The notes beneath the pieces were generated by a model that saw nothing but the letters and a program-made list of their open reading frames with translations, was not told the origin of the DNA and searched no databases. From NCBI GenBank assembly GCA_031283115.1, contig JAITCK010000053.1:1-7427 (forward strand): a stretch of DNA of 7,427 nt. The letters are read 5' to 3'. Each line of letters begins with the position of its first letter. The stretch's first letter is position 1. Origin of the DNA: Cellulomonadaceae bacterium. Its GTDB lineage: Bacteria > Actinomycetota > Actinomycetes > Actinomycetales > Cellulomonadaceae. Shown piece after piece: positions 1 to 7,407 of the stretch. The position numbers and the translations under genes were made by a program.

Positions 1-2046
1 AAAGCAGCCTCGGCCAAAGCAGGTGTTGTCCATCTGGCAGAAGCCGACGCCCAGGCCATTGTTGCCGGGCTTGACGGCGCCGTCTTTGGTGTGCGCTCGC
101 TAGAAACAAAGCCCTACTCGCGTAAGCCTGCGCCCCCCTTCACCACCTCCACCCTGCAACAAGAAGCTGGGCGCAAACTCCGCATGAACGCCCGCTCAGC
201 CATGCGTACCGCTCAAGCCTTGTACGAAAACGGCTACATCACCTACATGCGTACCGACTCCCCGGCCCTGAGCAGCGAAGCCATTGACGCTGCCCGCCGC
301 CAGGCCGCCGAACTGTACGGCCACGACTATGTGCCTGCCTCCCCCCGCCTCTATTCTTCCCGGTCGCAAGGTGCCCAAGAAGCCCACGAGGCCATCCGCC
401 CCGCCGGTGACTCCTTCCGTACCCCCGCCCAGGTGGCCCGCGAACTCAGCGGCGACCAGTTCCGCCTCTACGAACTCATTTGGAAGCGGACTGTCGCCTC
501 ACAAATGGCTGATGCGAAAGGGTCAACTGCCAGTGTTCGCATCGGGGCAGGGCTGAGCCCGGCTGCCGGTGGATTTGCTGGTCACGATGCGATCTTTGCC
601 GCCTCCGGCACGGTCATCAGTTTCCGGGGTTTCCTGGCCGCCTACGAAGAAGGCACAGATGACGCCGCCGCAGCGACGGATGCCGCAGCAGGCAGTGCAG
701 CTGATGGGGCATCATCGGGCAAAAAGGGCGAAACTCGACTGCCGCAGATGACCGACGGGGACGTCCTATCCGCCGCCGACCTGACCGCTGACGGCCACTC
801 CACCACCCCGCCCGCCAGATATACGGAAGCCTCCCTGGTGCGCAGGTTGGAAGAACTTGGCATCGGGCGGCCCTCCACCTACGCCTCCACCATCTCCACC
901 ATCCAAGACCGCGGATACGTGCGCACGGCAGGCCAAGCCCTCATTCCCACCTGGCTGGCCTTCGCTGTGGTCAAACTCCTCGAAGACCACTTCCATTGGC
1001 TGGTGGACTACACCTTCACCGCCAAAATGGAGGCCGACCTTGACGAAATCGCTGCCGGAGACACCGAACGGATCGCCTGGCTGAGCCGGTTCTATTTTGG
1101 CGACGGCAGCGGCCATGTGGACGGCTGGGGCCTGCGCGACCTAGTCAACAACCTGCCAGAAATTGACCCTGTTGCCATCAACTCCGTCGACTTAGGCGAG
1201 GGCCTGCGCCTGCGGGTAGGCCGCTACGGCCCCTACATTGAAGACCTGTCCTCCCCCGTAGACGAAGGACAAAACCCGCCTCGGGCCTCCATCCCTGACG
1301 ACCTTGCCCCCGACGAACTCACCCCGGCGGTCGCCCGCGAACTGCTGGCAGCCGGAGCAGACGATGGCCGCATCCTGGGTACCGACCCGGCCAGCGGCCA
1401 CGACATTGTCGCCAAAAACGGTCGTTACGGCCCCTACGTCACCGAAGTGCTCCCCGAGCCTGGGCTGGAAGAGGGGCTCAGCGCGGCAGCCAAAAAGAAA
1501 GCCCTGGCGGCCCTACCCAAACCCCGCACCGCCTCCCTCTTCCAAGGCATGGCCCTGGATACCGTCACCATCGACGACGCCCTCAAACTCCTGTCTCTAC
1601 CGCGGGTGGTGGGCGTCGACCCTGAATCCGGTGAAGAAATCACCGCACAAAATGGCCGTTACGGCCCCTACCTGAAAAAAGGCACCGACTCGCGCACCAT
1701 CGCCGCCGAATCCATGCTCTTCGACATCACCCTCGACGAAGCCCTGAAAATCTACGCCGAACCCAAGCGGGGCCGTGGCGCCCGCGGGGCTTCCGCTGCA
1801 CCCCTACGCGAACTCGGTGAAGACCCCACCAGCGGCAAACCCATCGTCATCAAAGACGGTCGTTTTGGCCCCTACATCACTGACGGCGAAACCAACCGCA
1901 CCCTGCCCCGCGAACACACCGTGGAAGCTATCACCCCAGACCAGGCCATCGAACTGCTGGCTATCAAACGCGCGGCAGGCCCCGTCAAGCGGAAGGCTCC
2001 TGCCAAAAAGAAGGCGCCAGCCAAAAAGGCTGCCGCAAAAAAGTAG
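1..2046 (+). CDS. topA: DNA topoisomerase I (type IA), C-terminal 681 residues; 5' end outside window
   Basis: Relaxes negatively supercoiled DNA by cutting one strand through a 5'-phosphotyrosine link, passing the other strand and resealing. The frame is open from base 1, so the GTG at 91 is an internal valine, not a start; the TOPRIM region and start codon lie upstream. The active-site motif YITYMRTDSP (catalytic Tyr codon 244-246) follows PPFTTSTLQQEA, and AQEAHEAIRP (370-399) and LGIGRPSTYA (856-885) are further family hallmarks. A polar, Ala-rich linker lies at about 655-729. The C-terminal part has four GR(Y/F)GPY modules, at 1219, 1420, 1654 and 1858, and ends in a Lys/Ala/Pro tail (about 1981-2043) expected to bind DNA. 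No cysteine occurs in the visible protein, so the four-Cys zinc fingers of the E. coli enzyme are absent, as is usual in actinobacteria. If Tyr sits where it does in the mycobacterial enzyme, about 240-270 residues are missing. First gene of the likely operon. Confidence 0.97.
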   Translation, partial: KAASAKAGVVHLAEADAQAIVAGLDGAVFGVRSLETKPYSRKPAPPFTTSTLQQEAGRKLRMNARSAMRTAQALYENGYITYMRTDSPALSSEAIDAARRQAAELYGHDYVPASPRLYSSRSQGAQEAHEAIRPAGDSFRTPAQVARELSGDQFRLYELIWKRTVASQMADAKGSTASVRIGAGLSPAAGGFAGHDAIFAASGTVISFRGFLAAYEEGTDDAAAATDAAAGSAADGASSGKKGETRLPQMTDGDVLSAADLTADGHSTTPPARYTEASLVRRLEELGIGRPSTYASTISTIQDRGYVRTAGQALIPTWLAFAVVKLLEDHFHWLVDYTFTAKMEADLDEIAAGDTERIAWLSRFYFGDGSGHVDGWGLRDLVNNLPEIDPVAINSVDLGEGLRLRVGRYGPYIEDLSSPVDEGQNPPRASIPDDLAPDELTPAVARELLAAGADDGRILGTDPASGHDIVAKNGRYGPYVTEVLPEPGLEEGLSAAAKKKALAALPKPRTASLFQGMALDTVTIDDALKLLSLPRVVGVDPESGEEITAQNGRYGPYLKKGTDSRTIAAESMLFDITLDEALKIYAEPKRGRGARGASAAPLRELGEDPTSGKPIVIKDGRFGPYITDGETNRTLPREHTVEAITPDQAIELLAIKRAAGPVKRKAPAKKKAPAKKAAAKK

Positions 2047-2125
2047 TCCTCGTTGAGGCAGGCTGCCCCCACGGATGCCGCCTGGCAGTCCGGCAGTGTC
2101 AGTGGTCGGGTTTATGGTGGCCTGC

Positions 2126-2764
2126 ATGGAATCGTGTGGACTCTTTATTTCCCTGGAAGGCGGCGACGGGGCAGGCAAAACCACCCAGGCCCAGTTGCTC
2201 GCCCAATGGTTCCGCGACCAGGGGCGTGACGTGGTTGTCACTCGGGAGCCTGGCGGCACCGACCTGGGTAGCGAGTTGCGCCGCCTAGTTCAGCACGGTC
2301 AAGACATGTCGGCCCGCACTGAGGCCCTGCTTTTTGCTGCCGACCGCTCCCACCACGTGTCCACCGTTATCGCTCCCGCACTCGACGCCGGGGCCGTAGT
2401 CATCACCGACCGCTACGTCGACTCTTCTATCGCCTACCAGGCGGGCGGCCGTGAACTGCTCAGTTCAGAAATTGAGGAATTGTCCCGATGGGCCACCGGT
2501 GGGCTGATGCCCCACCTGACCATCCTGCTTGACGTGGACGCCGCCACCGCAGCCGCGCGGGCGGGAGGCAACCCTGACCGGCTGGAACGCGCCGGGGAGG
2601 ACTTTCACGCCAGGGTGCGGCAGGTCTACCTAGCACGGGCTGCCGCCGACCCTGCCCGATGGATCACCCTGAGTGCCGCAGCCTCCATCGACAGCATCCA
2701 AGGCCAGATGAGGGCCGCCGTCACCGCCCACCTGGAAGGCCGGGAAGGAACAGGAACTCTATGA
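2126..2764 (+). CDS. tmk: Thymidylate kinase (dTMP kinase)
   Basis: Cytosolic enzyme phosphorylating dTMP to dTDP with ATP, the step shared by de novo and salvage dTTP synthesis. Counting from ATG 2126 (212 aa, normal family length), the P-loop GGDGAGKT is at residues 12-19, TREPGGT at 39-45, the DR motif DRYVDSS at 95-101, and a LID-like segment rich in Arg (ARAGGNPDRLER) at about 143-154. The start is uncertain: in-frame ATG codons also lie at 2075 and 2114, and GTG codons at 2096, 2102 and 2117. I chose 2126 because thymidylate kinases normally begin only a few residues before the (I/S)xEGxDGxGK strand, and GGTGG (2116-2120) could serve as a weak ribosome-binding site; 2114 is nearly as good. 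The 79 bp after topA show no strong terminator. The stop overlaps the holB start (ATGA), which suggests translational coupling. Function is secure, exact start is not. Confidence 0.95.
   Translation: MESCGLFISLEGGDGAGKTTQAQLLAQWFRDQGRDVVVTREPGGTDLGSELRRLVQHGQDMSARTEALLFAADRSHHVSTVIAPALDAGAVVITDRYVDSSIAYQAGGRELLSSEIEELSRWATGGLMPHLTILLDVDAATAAARAGGNPDRLERAGEDFHARVRQVYLARAAADPARWITLSAAASIDSIQGQMRAAVTAHLEGREGTGTL
2745..2755 (+). promoter_or_regulatory. Ribosome-binding site of holB
   Basis: Two purine-rich cores, AAGGA (2745-2749) and AGGA (2752-2755), lie inside the last codons of tmk. The second is 5 nt from ATG 2761, a normal spacing. This supports 2761 over the more upstream in-frame start at 2659, whose extra 34 residues (rich in His, Pro and Arg) look like tmk read in the wrong frame. 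Confidence 0.6.
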
Positions 2765-3972
2765 CCGTCTGGGATGAGGTTGTCGGGCAAGACGCCGCCG
2801 TTGCAACCCTGCAACATGCGGCCTCCACCCCCCAGGCCATGACCCACGCCTGGCTTTTTACCGGTCCGCCCGGATCTGGGAGGTCTGTCGCCGCCAGAGC
2901 CTTCGCCGCTGCCCTTGAATGTGAACGCCCTGCTGGTGGGGCTGCTGCTGGAGTTGAAGGCGGGGCTGAAAGCGCGGCTGGTATAGCAGCGCCCGGCTGC
3001 GGGCAATGTCAGCAATGCCGCATGGTCATGGCTGGAACCCACCCGGCCGTCACCCTGGTGGCCACCGACAAGGCGATTATCAGCATTGACGAAGTCCGCG
3101 GCCTCATCGCCTCGGCGGCCCGCACCCCATCGTCGGGCCGTTACCGCATTATCGTTGTCGAAGACGCCGACCGCATGGTGGAAAAAACCACTAATGTGCT
3201 GCTCAAATCCATCGAAGAACCCCCCGCCCACACGGTGTGGATTCTGTGCGCCCCCACTGCAGGCGACGTGCTGCCCACTATCCGGTCACGCTGCCGGCCT
3301 GTGGTGCTCCGGGTGCCCGCCCCCCAGGCTGTCGCCGACCTCATCGTTCGCCGTGACGGGGTTGATGCTGCCGTGGCCTTGGCGGCAGCCCAGGCGGCGC
3401 AAAGCCATGTAGGCCTGGCCCGCCGACTGGCCCGTGACCCAGACGCCCGCCGCCGCCGCGCAGACATTCTGGCCCTCCCCCTCCAAGTGCGTGGCGTAGG
3501 AGACGCCGTCATCGCAGCAGACCGCCTGGTGTCCATCGCTAAAAAAGAGTCAGAATCAGCAACCGTTGAACGTGACACGGAAGAAAAAGCCCAACTTTTA
3601 CGCGCCCTGGGTGTTGAGCCGGGAGCCAGTGTGCCCCCCCGGCTGCGGTCTCAAGTGAAAAACCTGGAAGATGACCAGAAACGCCGGGCTACCCGCCGTC
3701 AACGTGACATGCTCGACCGGGCCATGCTCGACCTGCTCTCCCTCTACCGTGACGTTCTTCTTATCCAAATGGGCGCAGGCGCCAACCACCCCATCGACCT
3801 GGTCAACGGCGCCGACCCCACCCTCGACCGGCATATTCGAGCCTTAGCAGCAGCAACTACCCCGCAAAGCACTCTGGAGCGGATGGATGCCATCGGGCAG
3901 GCGAGGCAACGTGTTCAACAGAACGTTCCGCCACTGCTTGCTTGCGAGGCCATGATGGTTGCCCTGCGGTAA
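2761..3972 (+). CDS. holB: DNA polymerase III delta' subunit (clamp loader)
   Basis: Delta' is a structural AAA+ subunit of the replicative clamp loader, which opens the beta sliding clamp and places it on primed DNA. 403 aa from ATG 2761. The Walker A position reads GPPGSGRS (residues 35-42), with Arg instead of the catalytic Lys, fitting a delta' that does not hydrolyse ATP. A four-Cys zinc module follows: C54, then C80, C83 and C86. The first spacing is much longer than in E. coli delta' because of an Ala/Gly-rich insert. TNVLLKSIEEPP and the SRC motif (176-178, arginine finger acting on the neighbouring ATPase site) are clear family marks that also occur in gamma/tau. Gamma/tau is ruled out by the missing Walker Lys, the 403-residue length and the position after tmk. 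The C-terminal third carries a charged, probably helical collar region. Cytoplasmic; overlaps tmk by 4 bp. Confidence 0.94.
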   Translation: MTVWDEVVGQDAAVATLQHAASTPQAMTHAWLFTGPPGSGRSVAARAFAAALECERPAGGAAAGVEGGAESAAGIAAPGCGQCQQCRMVMAGTHPAVTLVATDKAIISIDEVRGLIASAARTPSSGRYRIIVVEDADRMVEKTTNVLLKSIEEPPAHTVWILCAPTAGDVLPTIRSRCRPVVLRVPAPQAVADLIVRRDGVDAAVALAAAQAAQSHVGLARRLARDPDARRRRADILALPLQVRGVGDAVIAADRLVSIAKKESESATVERDTEEKAQLLRALGVEPGASVPPRLRSQVKNLEDDQKRRATRRQRDMLDRAMLDLLSLYRDVLLIQMGAGANHPIDLVNGADPTLDRHIRALAAATTPQSTLERMDAIGQARQRVQQNVPPLLACEAMMVALR

Positions 3973-3980
3973 CGTACCGC
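3966..3980 (+). promoter_or_regulatory. Perfect 6-bp hairpin across the holB stop codon
   Basis: GCGGTA (3966-3971) and TACCGC (3975-3980) are exact reverse complements around a 3-nt loop ACG; in RNA a U-G wobble (3965/3981) could add a seventh pair. It covers the holB TAA (3970-3972) and ends 11 nt before ATG 3992 of the next gene. No T-run follows, so it is not a standard intrinsic terminator. It may be an mRNA-processing or translation-coupling element, or a chance palindrome in GC-rich DNA. Confidence 0.35.
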
Positions 3981-3991
3981 GTGTGGTGTGG

Positions 3992-5581
3992 ATGCGCGTC
4001 GGTGCGCGACAAACAGTGGCGGTGGCCTGCGCGCTTGTGCTTGCCCTGGGGGCTACCAGTGCAGGCTGCTCCCGGTTTGGTGGGCGCCCTCCAGGCGAGG
4101 CTAGTCCTTCAGCACCCAGCCTGATGACCCCTGCGCCCAGGGTCGCCCCTGACGGCATCCCGGTAGGCTTTGAAGGCTTCATCAGGCAAAACATCCCCTG
4201 GCATCCTTGTGACAACGCCGACCAGGTTGACCCGCACGATGGACAAGGCTTCGACTGCGCTACCATCGACGCCCCGCTCAGTTGGCAAGACCCTGCCGCC
4301 GGAACCATCACCCTAGCCCTCGCCCGGCACGTGGCCACCGGCAACAGGCAGGGTGCCCTGCTGACCAACCCGGGCGGGCCGGGAGCATCAGGTGTGGACT
4401 ACATTGTGTCCGCCTGGAGTGAATACGGTCAAAAACTGCGGGATGCCTACGACGTGGTTTCTTTCGACCCGCGGGGCGTGCAACGATCCACCCCCATCGT
4501 CTGCATGGATGACGCCGATAAAGATGCCTTCCTGGCTGCTTCTTACTCTGACACGGAGGCCGGGATAGCGCAGATGGCTGCCGACGCCGAAGCCTGGGGG
4601 CAGGCTTGCGCACGCAATACTGGCCCCCTGCTGGGCCATGTTGACACGCAGTCCGCCGCCTATGACATGAACCTCATCAGGGTGCTGCTGGGGGAAAAAT
4701 CCCTCAACTATATGGGTTTCTCTTACGGCACACAGTTGGGCGCCTACTACGCGGGCCTCTTCCCGCAGGTGGTGGGACGCATGGTGCTTGATGGGGCTAT
4801 CGACATCACCCTGTCTACCGACGATGCAGCCCTCCAGCAGGCGATGGGCATTGAGCAGGCCCTGCGGCAGTACGTGGATAACTGCCTGGCCAGCGCCGGA
4901 TGCCCACTCACTGGCCCCACTGACAGGGCGATGGGGCAGATCAAGGGCATATTTGATGCCGCGCTGAACCGTCCCTTCCCTACGTCTACGGGCCGGGATG
5001 TCACGCAGACACTGGCCTTCTTTGGTGTGGCCGTCACCCTCTACGACCAGCGATCCTGGCCGGTGCTCACCCAGGCTCTGCAAGAGGTGATGGAGCATGG
5101 CTCCGGTAACGCCCTGCTCTACCTGGCCGACTTTTACAACGACCGCAAGCCAGGCGGGTCTTTCAGTACCAACTCCATTGAGGCTTTCATCGCTATCGGC
5201 TGCCTTGACTCGCGTGGCACCACCGACCTGGCTGCCATGAAATCTGAGGCTGCGCGAATCATTGAAGCGGCCCCCACTGTTGGCGAATTCTTTGGCTACG
5301 GTGGCATCACCTGTCAAGACTGGCCGTACCCGCTAGTTCCCGCTCAGTTTGATTTCAGCGCGCCGGGGGCTGGCCCCATCGTGGTTATCGGTACCACGCA
5401 CGATCCGGCCACCCCCTACCGCTGGGCTCAAGCCCTGACCAACACCTTGGCCGATGCCATCCTGCTCACTTTTGACGGGGAAGGGCACACCGCTTACGGC
5501 CGGTCTAACGCCTGCATTGTCGACACCGTTGACGCCTACCTGGTTGATGGAACTGTTCCTGAGAAGGGAAAAACCTGCTAA
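3992..5581 (+). CDS. Secreted alpha/beta-hydrolase, tripeptidyl aminopeptidase-like (S33 type), possible lipoprotein
   Basis: Probable exported serine peptidase of the Streptomyces Tap/SlpD-SlpE and mycobacterial Hip1-like group, which remove short peptides from free N-termini; other ester or amide substrates are possible. 529 aa from ATG 3992. N-terminus: Arg2 and Arg6, a hydrophobic stretch (about 8-22), then ATSAGC with Cys26. The lipobox is atypical (Ser at -3 where Leu/Val is usual), so it may be lipid-anchored or simply cleaved. Oxyanion-hole motif NPGGPG is at 126-131, DVVSFDPRG follows, and the nucleophile is Ser244 in GFSYG. Asp471 (THDPATPY) and His499 (GEGHTAYG) complete the triad in a C-terminal TAP-like domain. 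Alternative starts are TTG 3959, overlapping holB, and GTG 3983 or 3986. 3992 gives the most usual signal peptide, but no clear ribosome-binding site precedes it, so coupling to holB is likely. A hydrolase of this class after holB is also known in Streptomyces. Physiological substrate unknown. Confidence 0.88.
   Translation: MRVGARQTVAVACALVLALGATSAGCSRFGGRPPGEASPSAPSLMTPAPRVAPDGIPVGFEGFIRQNIPWHPCDNADQVDPHDGQGFDCATIDAPLSWQDPAAGTITLALARHVATGNRQGALLTNPGGPGASGVDYIVSAWSEYGQKLRDAYDVVSFDPRGVQRSTPIVCMDDADKDAFLAASYSDTEAGIAQMAADAEAWGQACARNTGPLLGHVDTQSAAYDMNLIRVLLGEKSLNYMGFSYGTQLGAYYAGLFPQVVGRMVLDGAIDITLSTDDAALQQAMGIEQALRQYVDNCLASAGCPLTGPTDRAMGQIKGIFDAALNRPFPTSTGRDVTQTLAFFGVAVTLYDQRSWPVLTQALQEVMEHGSGNALLYLADFYNDRKPGGSFSTNSIEAFIAIGCLDSRGTTDLAAMKSEAARIIEAAPTVGEFFGYGGITCQDWPYPLVPAQFDFSAPGAGPIVVIGTTHDPATPYRWAQALTNTLADAILLTFDGEGHTAYGRSNACIVDTVDAYLVDGTVPEKGKTC
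5564..5569 (+). promoter_or_regulatory. Putative ribosome-binding site of the oxidoreductase
   Basis: AAGGGA lies within the end of the hydrolase gene, about 11 nt before ATG 5581, slightly long spacing. It supports the early start; no other ATG, GTG or TTG occurs in frame before the dinucleotide-binding motif. Confidence 0.45.
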
Positions 5582-6708
5582 TGCCTGCCGCTGCTGCCGA
5601 CCCTGCCGTTACCGACCCTGCTTCTACTACCAGCCCTGCCGTTTTTGCGCCCCGTCTCACCAATGACGACATTCCCGGCAGTGTCCCTGACCTGGCTTCA
5701 GCGCCGCCTGTTGGCTGGGGGATTCTGGGGGCCGGGAAGATTGCCGCCTCCTTTACCCGGGGCATCGTTGAACGCACCCCTATGCGGGTTGCCGCCGTGG
5801 GGTCGCGGTCGGTTGCTAAAGCGCACAGCTTTGTTGACGCCAATGTGCGTGCGGTAGGCGGGTCAGTAGACCAGCATCCAGCGGTCGCTCACGGCAGTTA
5901 TGCAAGCCTGGTTGCTGATGGCGGCGTTGACGTGGTCTACGTGGCCACCCCACACAGTTTCCACCTTGACCACGCCCTGCTTGCTATCGAAGCCGGTAAG
6001 CATGTGCTGGTTGAGAAGCCGCTGACCCGCAGTGCCGCTGAATCCCGCATCTTGTTGGATGCGGCCCGCCAGGCTGGGGTCTTCTGCATGGAGGCCGTGT
6101 GGACCCGTTTTTTGCCGCATATTGTGGCTGCCCGGTCGGCTATTGCCCGCGGCCTGATCGGCCAAGTAAAAACCATTATTGCTGATTTTGATGTGGCTTT
6201 CGCCTACGATCCGGCTCACCGGATTTTCGCGCCAGACCTGGCTGGTGGAGCCCTGCTCGACCTGGGGATTTACCCTATTCAACTGGCGCATGACCTGCTT
6301 GGCGTCCCGAACGATCAGGTGATCCGCGGCACTTTGGCCCCTACCGGCGTGGACGACCATGTGTCGCTGATTTACACCTGGACCGGCGGCCAGCAGGCTA
6401 TCTTGCACACGTCGTCTCGGGCAGCCGGGGCGGTGGCAGCCACCATTGAGGGCACGGAGGGCCGCATCGTCATTCCGACGCAGTTCCACGCCCCCGCCAA
6501 CATGACGGTGGTACGTGACGACGGCCAACGCTGGGACTTCACCACGCCTGTCGGCGAAGGCAAGGTGTACGAGGCTGCCGCTGTCGCCCGGCTTATTGTC
6601 GCAGGTGAAACCCAGTCTCCCCGCCACCCTTGGGCAGACACCCTAGAACTGGCTGCCCTGCTCGATGAGGCGCGGGCCGCCCTGGGAGTCGTCTATCCCG
6701 GCGAGTAA
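5581..6708 (+). CDS. Gfo/Idh/MocA-family NAD(P)-dependent oxidoreductase
   Basis: Cytosolic dehydrogenase oxidising or reducing a sugar, inositol-like or dihydrodiol-type substrate with NAD(P); the substrate cannot be named. 375 aa. The Rossmann motif GWGILGAGKIA contains GAGKIA at 50-55, followed by VAAVGSRS. VYVATPHSFHLDHALLAIEAGK and VEKP (Lys146, the conserved catalytic-site lysine) are family signatures. In the C-terminal substrate domain, GGALLDLGIYP has Asp227 and Tyr231; a Tyr here, rather than the D-x-x-x-H arrangement of many relatives, resembles the trans-dihydrodiol dehydrogenase/xylose dehydrogenase branch. About 45 residues precede the Rossmann fold, much more than usual, rich in Ala/Pro/Asp with repeated (T/A)DPA-like units. 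They do not look like a signal peptide. The start overlaps the hydrolase stop by one base (TAATG), so the two are probably translated in sequence. The 3' end is 12 bp from the convergent ung. Confidence 0.9.
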   Translation: MPAAAADPAVTDPASTTSPAVFAPRLTNDDIPGSVPDLASAPPVGWGILGAGKIAASFTRGIVERTPMRVAAVGSRSVAKAHSFVDANVRAVGGSVDQHPAVAHGSYASLVADGGVDVVYVATPHSFHLDHALLAIEAGKHVLVEKPLTRSAAESRILLDAARQAGVFCMEAVWTRFLPHIVAARSAIARGLIGQVKTIIADFDVAFAYDPAHRIFAPDLAGGALLDLGIYPIQLAHDLLGVPNDQVIRGTLAPTGVDDHVSLIYTWTGGQQAILHTSSRAAGAVAATIEGTEGRIVIPTQFHAPANMTVVRDDGQRWDFTTPVGEGKVYEAAAVARLIVAGETQSPRHPWADTLELAALLDEARAALGVVYPGE

Positions 6709-6716
6709 GTTCCGGG
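6697..6716. other. Weak inverted repeat at the convergent gene ends
   Basis: CCCGG (6697-6701) and CCGGG (6712-6716) could pair around a 10-nt loop containing the oxidoreductase stop codon, between two converging genes. The 5-bp stem has no T-run on either side, so it is at best a poor bidirectional terminator and may be chance. Confidence 0.15.
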
Positions 6717-6720
6717 TGCT

Positions 6721-7407
6721 TTACGGCAAACGCCAGTCGATGGGGGCTGCCCCTTGGGCGGCGAGCAGGTCATTGACGCGGCTGAAGGGGCGTGACCCGA
6801 AGAAGCCACGGTGGGCCGACAGGGGGCTGGGGTGGACGCTGGCAACGGAGGGGATGCCAGCGGCGTTGAGAAGAGGCGTGAGGGTTGCAGCATCGCGGCC
6901 CCAGAGGATTGCGACGAGTGGGGTCTTGCGGGCAATCAGCGCCTGGATGGCCGCCTCAGTGATAGCCTCCCAGCCTTTGCCGCGATGGGAGCCTGCCGCG
7001 CCGGGGGAGACGCTGAGCACCCTGTTGAGCATGAGCACGCCTTGGTCGGCCCAGGGTGACAGGTCGCCGCAGGTGGGCATCGGTGCGCCCACATCGGTGA
7101 CAAGTTCACGGAAAATGTTGGCCAGCGATTTTGGCAGGGGTGTCACCTGCGGTTGCACTGAAAAAGACAAGCCCATCGCGTGCCCAGGTGTCGGGTAGGG
7201 GTCTTGGCCTACTACCAGTACGCGCACGTCTGCCAGTGGCCGGGTAAAGGCCCGCAACACGTTCTGCCCGGCCGGGAGGTAGCCGCGCCCTGCCGCGATT
7301 TCCGCGCGCAGAAAATCCCCCATGGCCCGGATCTGCGGTTCTACTGGCGCCAGGGCGGCAGCCCAGCCGGGGTCGATAATGTCAGCCAGTGGTGCGGGGG
7401 TATTCAC
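6721..7407 (-). CDS. ung: Uracil-DNA glycosylase, family 1
   Basis: Removes uracil from DNA, whether misincorporated or formed by cytosine deamination, as the first step of base excision repair. 228 aa, almost exactly the family's usual length (E. coli 229). Motifs in order: [18 protein letters not shown] with catalytic water-activating Asp69 and uracil-stacking Phe82; [21 protein letters not shown] with uracil-reading Asn128; SHRGKGWE; and [18 protein letters not shown] with His192 and the minor-groove intercalation loop. Pro after GQDPY and Arg after the Asn are variants I associate with actinobacterial enzymes. The start is GTG at 7405-7407. The next in-frame ATG is Met29, which would cut the N-terminal helix region, so GTG is preferred; upstream AGAAGGT (complement of 7419-7425) is a plausible but distant ribosome-binding site. 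The promoter lies beyond the window edge. Convergent with the oxidoreductase and not part of the topA operon. Confidence 0.96.
   Translation of the reverse strand: MNTPAPLADIIDPGWAAALAPVEPQIRAMGDFLRAEIAAGRGYLPAGQNVLRAFTRPLADVRVLVVGQDPYPTPGHAMGLSFSVQPQVTPLPKSLANIFRELVTDVGAPMPTCGDLSPWADQGVLMLNRVLSVSPGAAGSHRGKGWEAITEAAIQALIARKTPLVAILWGRDAATLTPLLNAAGIPSVASVHPSPLSAHRGFFGSRPFSRVNDLLAAQGAAPIDWRLP

Noticed and set aside
91..93. GTG as the start of a 651-residue topoisomerase I
   Set aside because: The same frame is open back to base 1 and the product would lack the TOPRIM domain; the gene is simply cut by the window edge.
1219..1875. Four repeated GGxCGxTwyGGCCCCTAC DNA motifs as a repeat array
   Set aside because: They encode the GR(Y/F)GPY modules of the topoisomerase C-terminal domains, so the repetition is explained by protein structure.
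2048..2058. CCTC-GTT-GAGG stem right after topA as a terminator
   Set aside because: Only four base pairs and no following T-run; unlikely to stop transcription.
4388..5317. 309-codon open frame on the minus strand inside the hydrolase gene
   Set aside because: It lies fully antisense to a gene with an intact catalytic triad, has no recognisable domain, and long antisense frames are expected in GC-rich DNA.
5863..6627. 254-codon open frame on the minus strand inside the oxidoreductase gene
   Set aside because: Antisense shadow of a well-supported gene, with no family motif.
6665..7198. 177-codon plus-strand open frame opposite ung
   Set aside because: It covers the ung coding region, whose motifs are all intact on the other strand, and its translation has no recognisable features.
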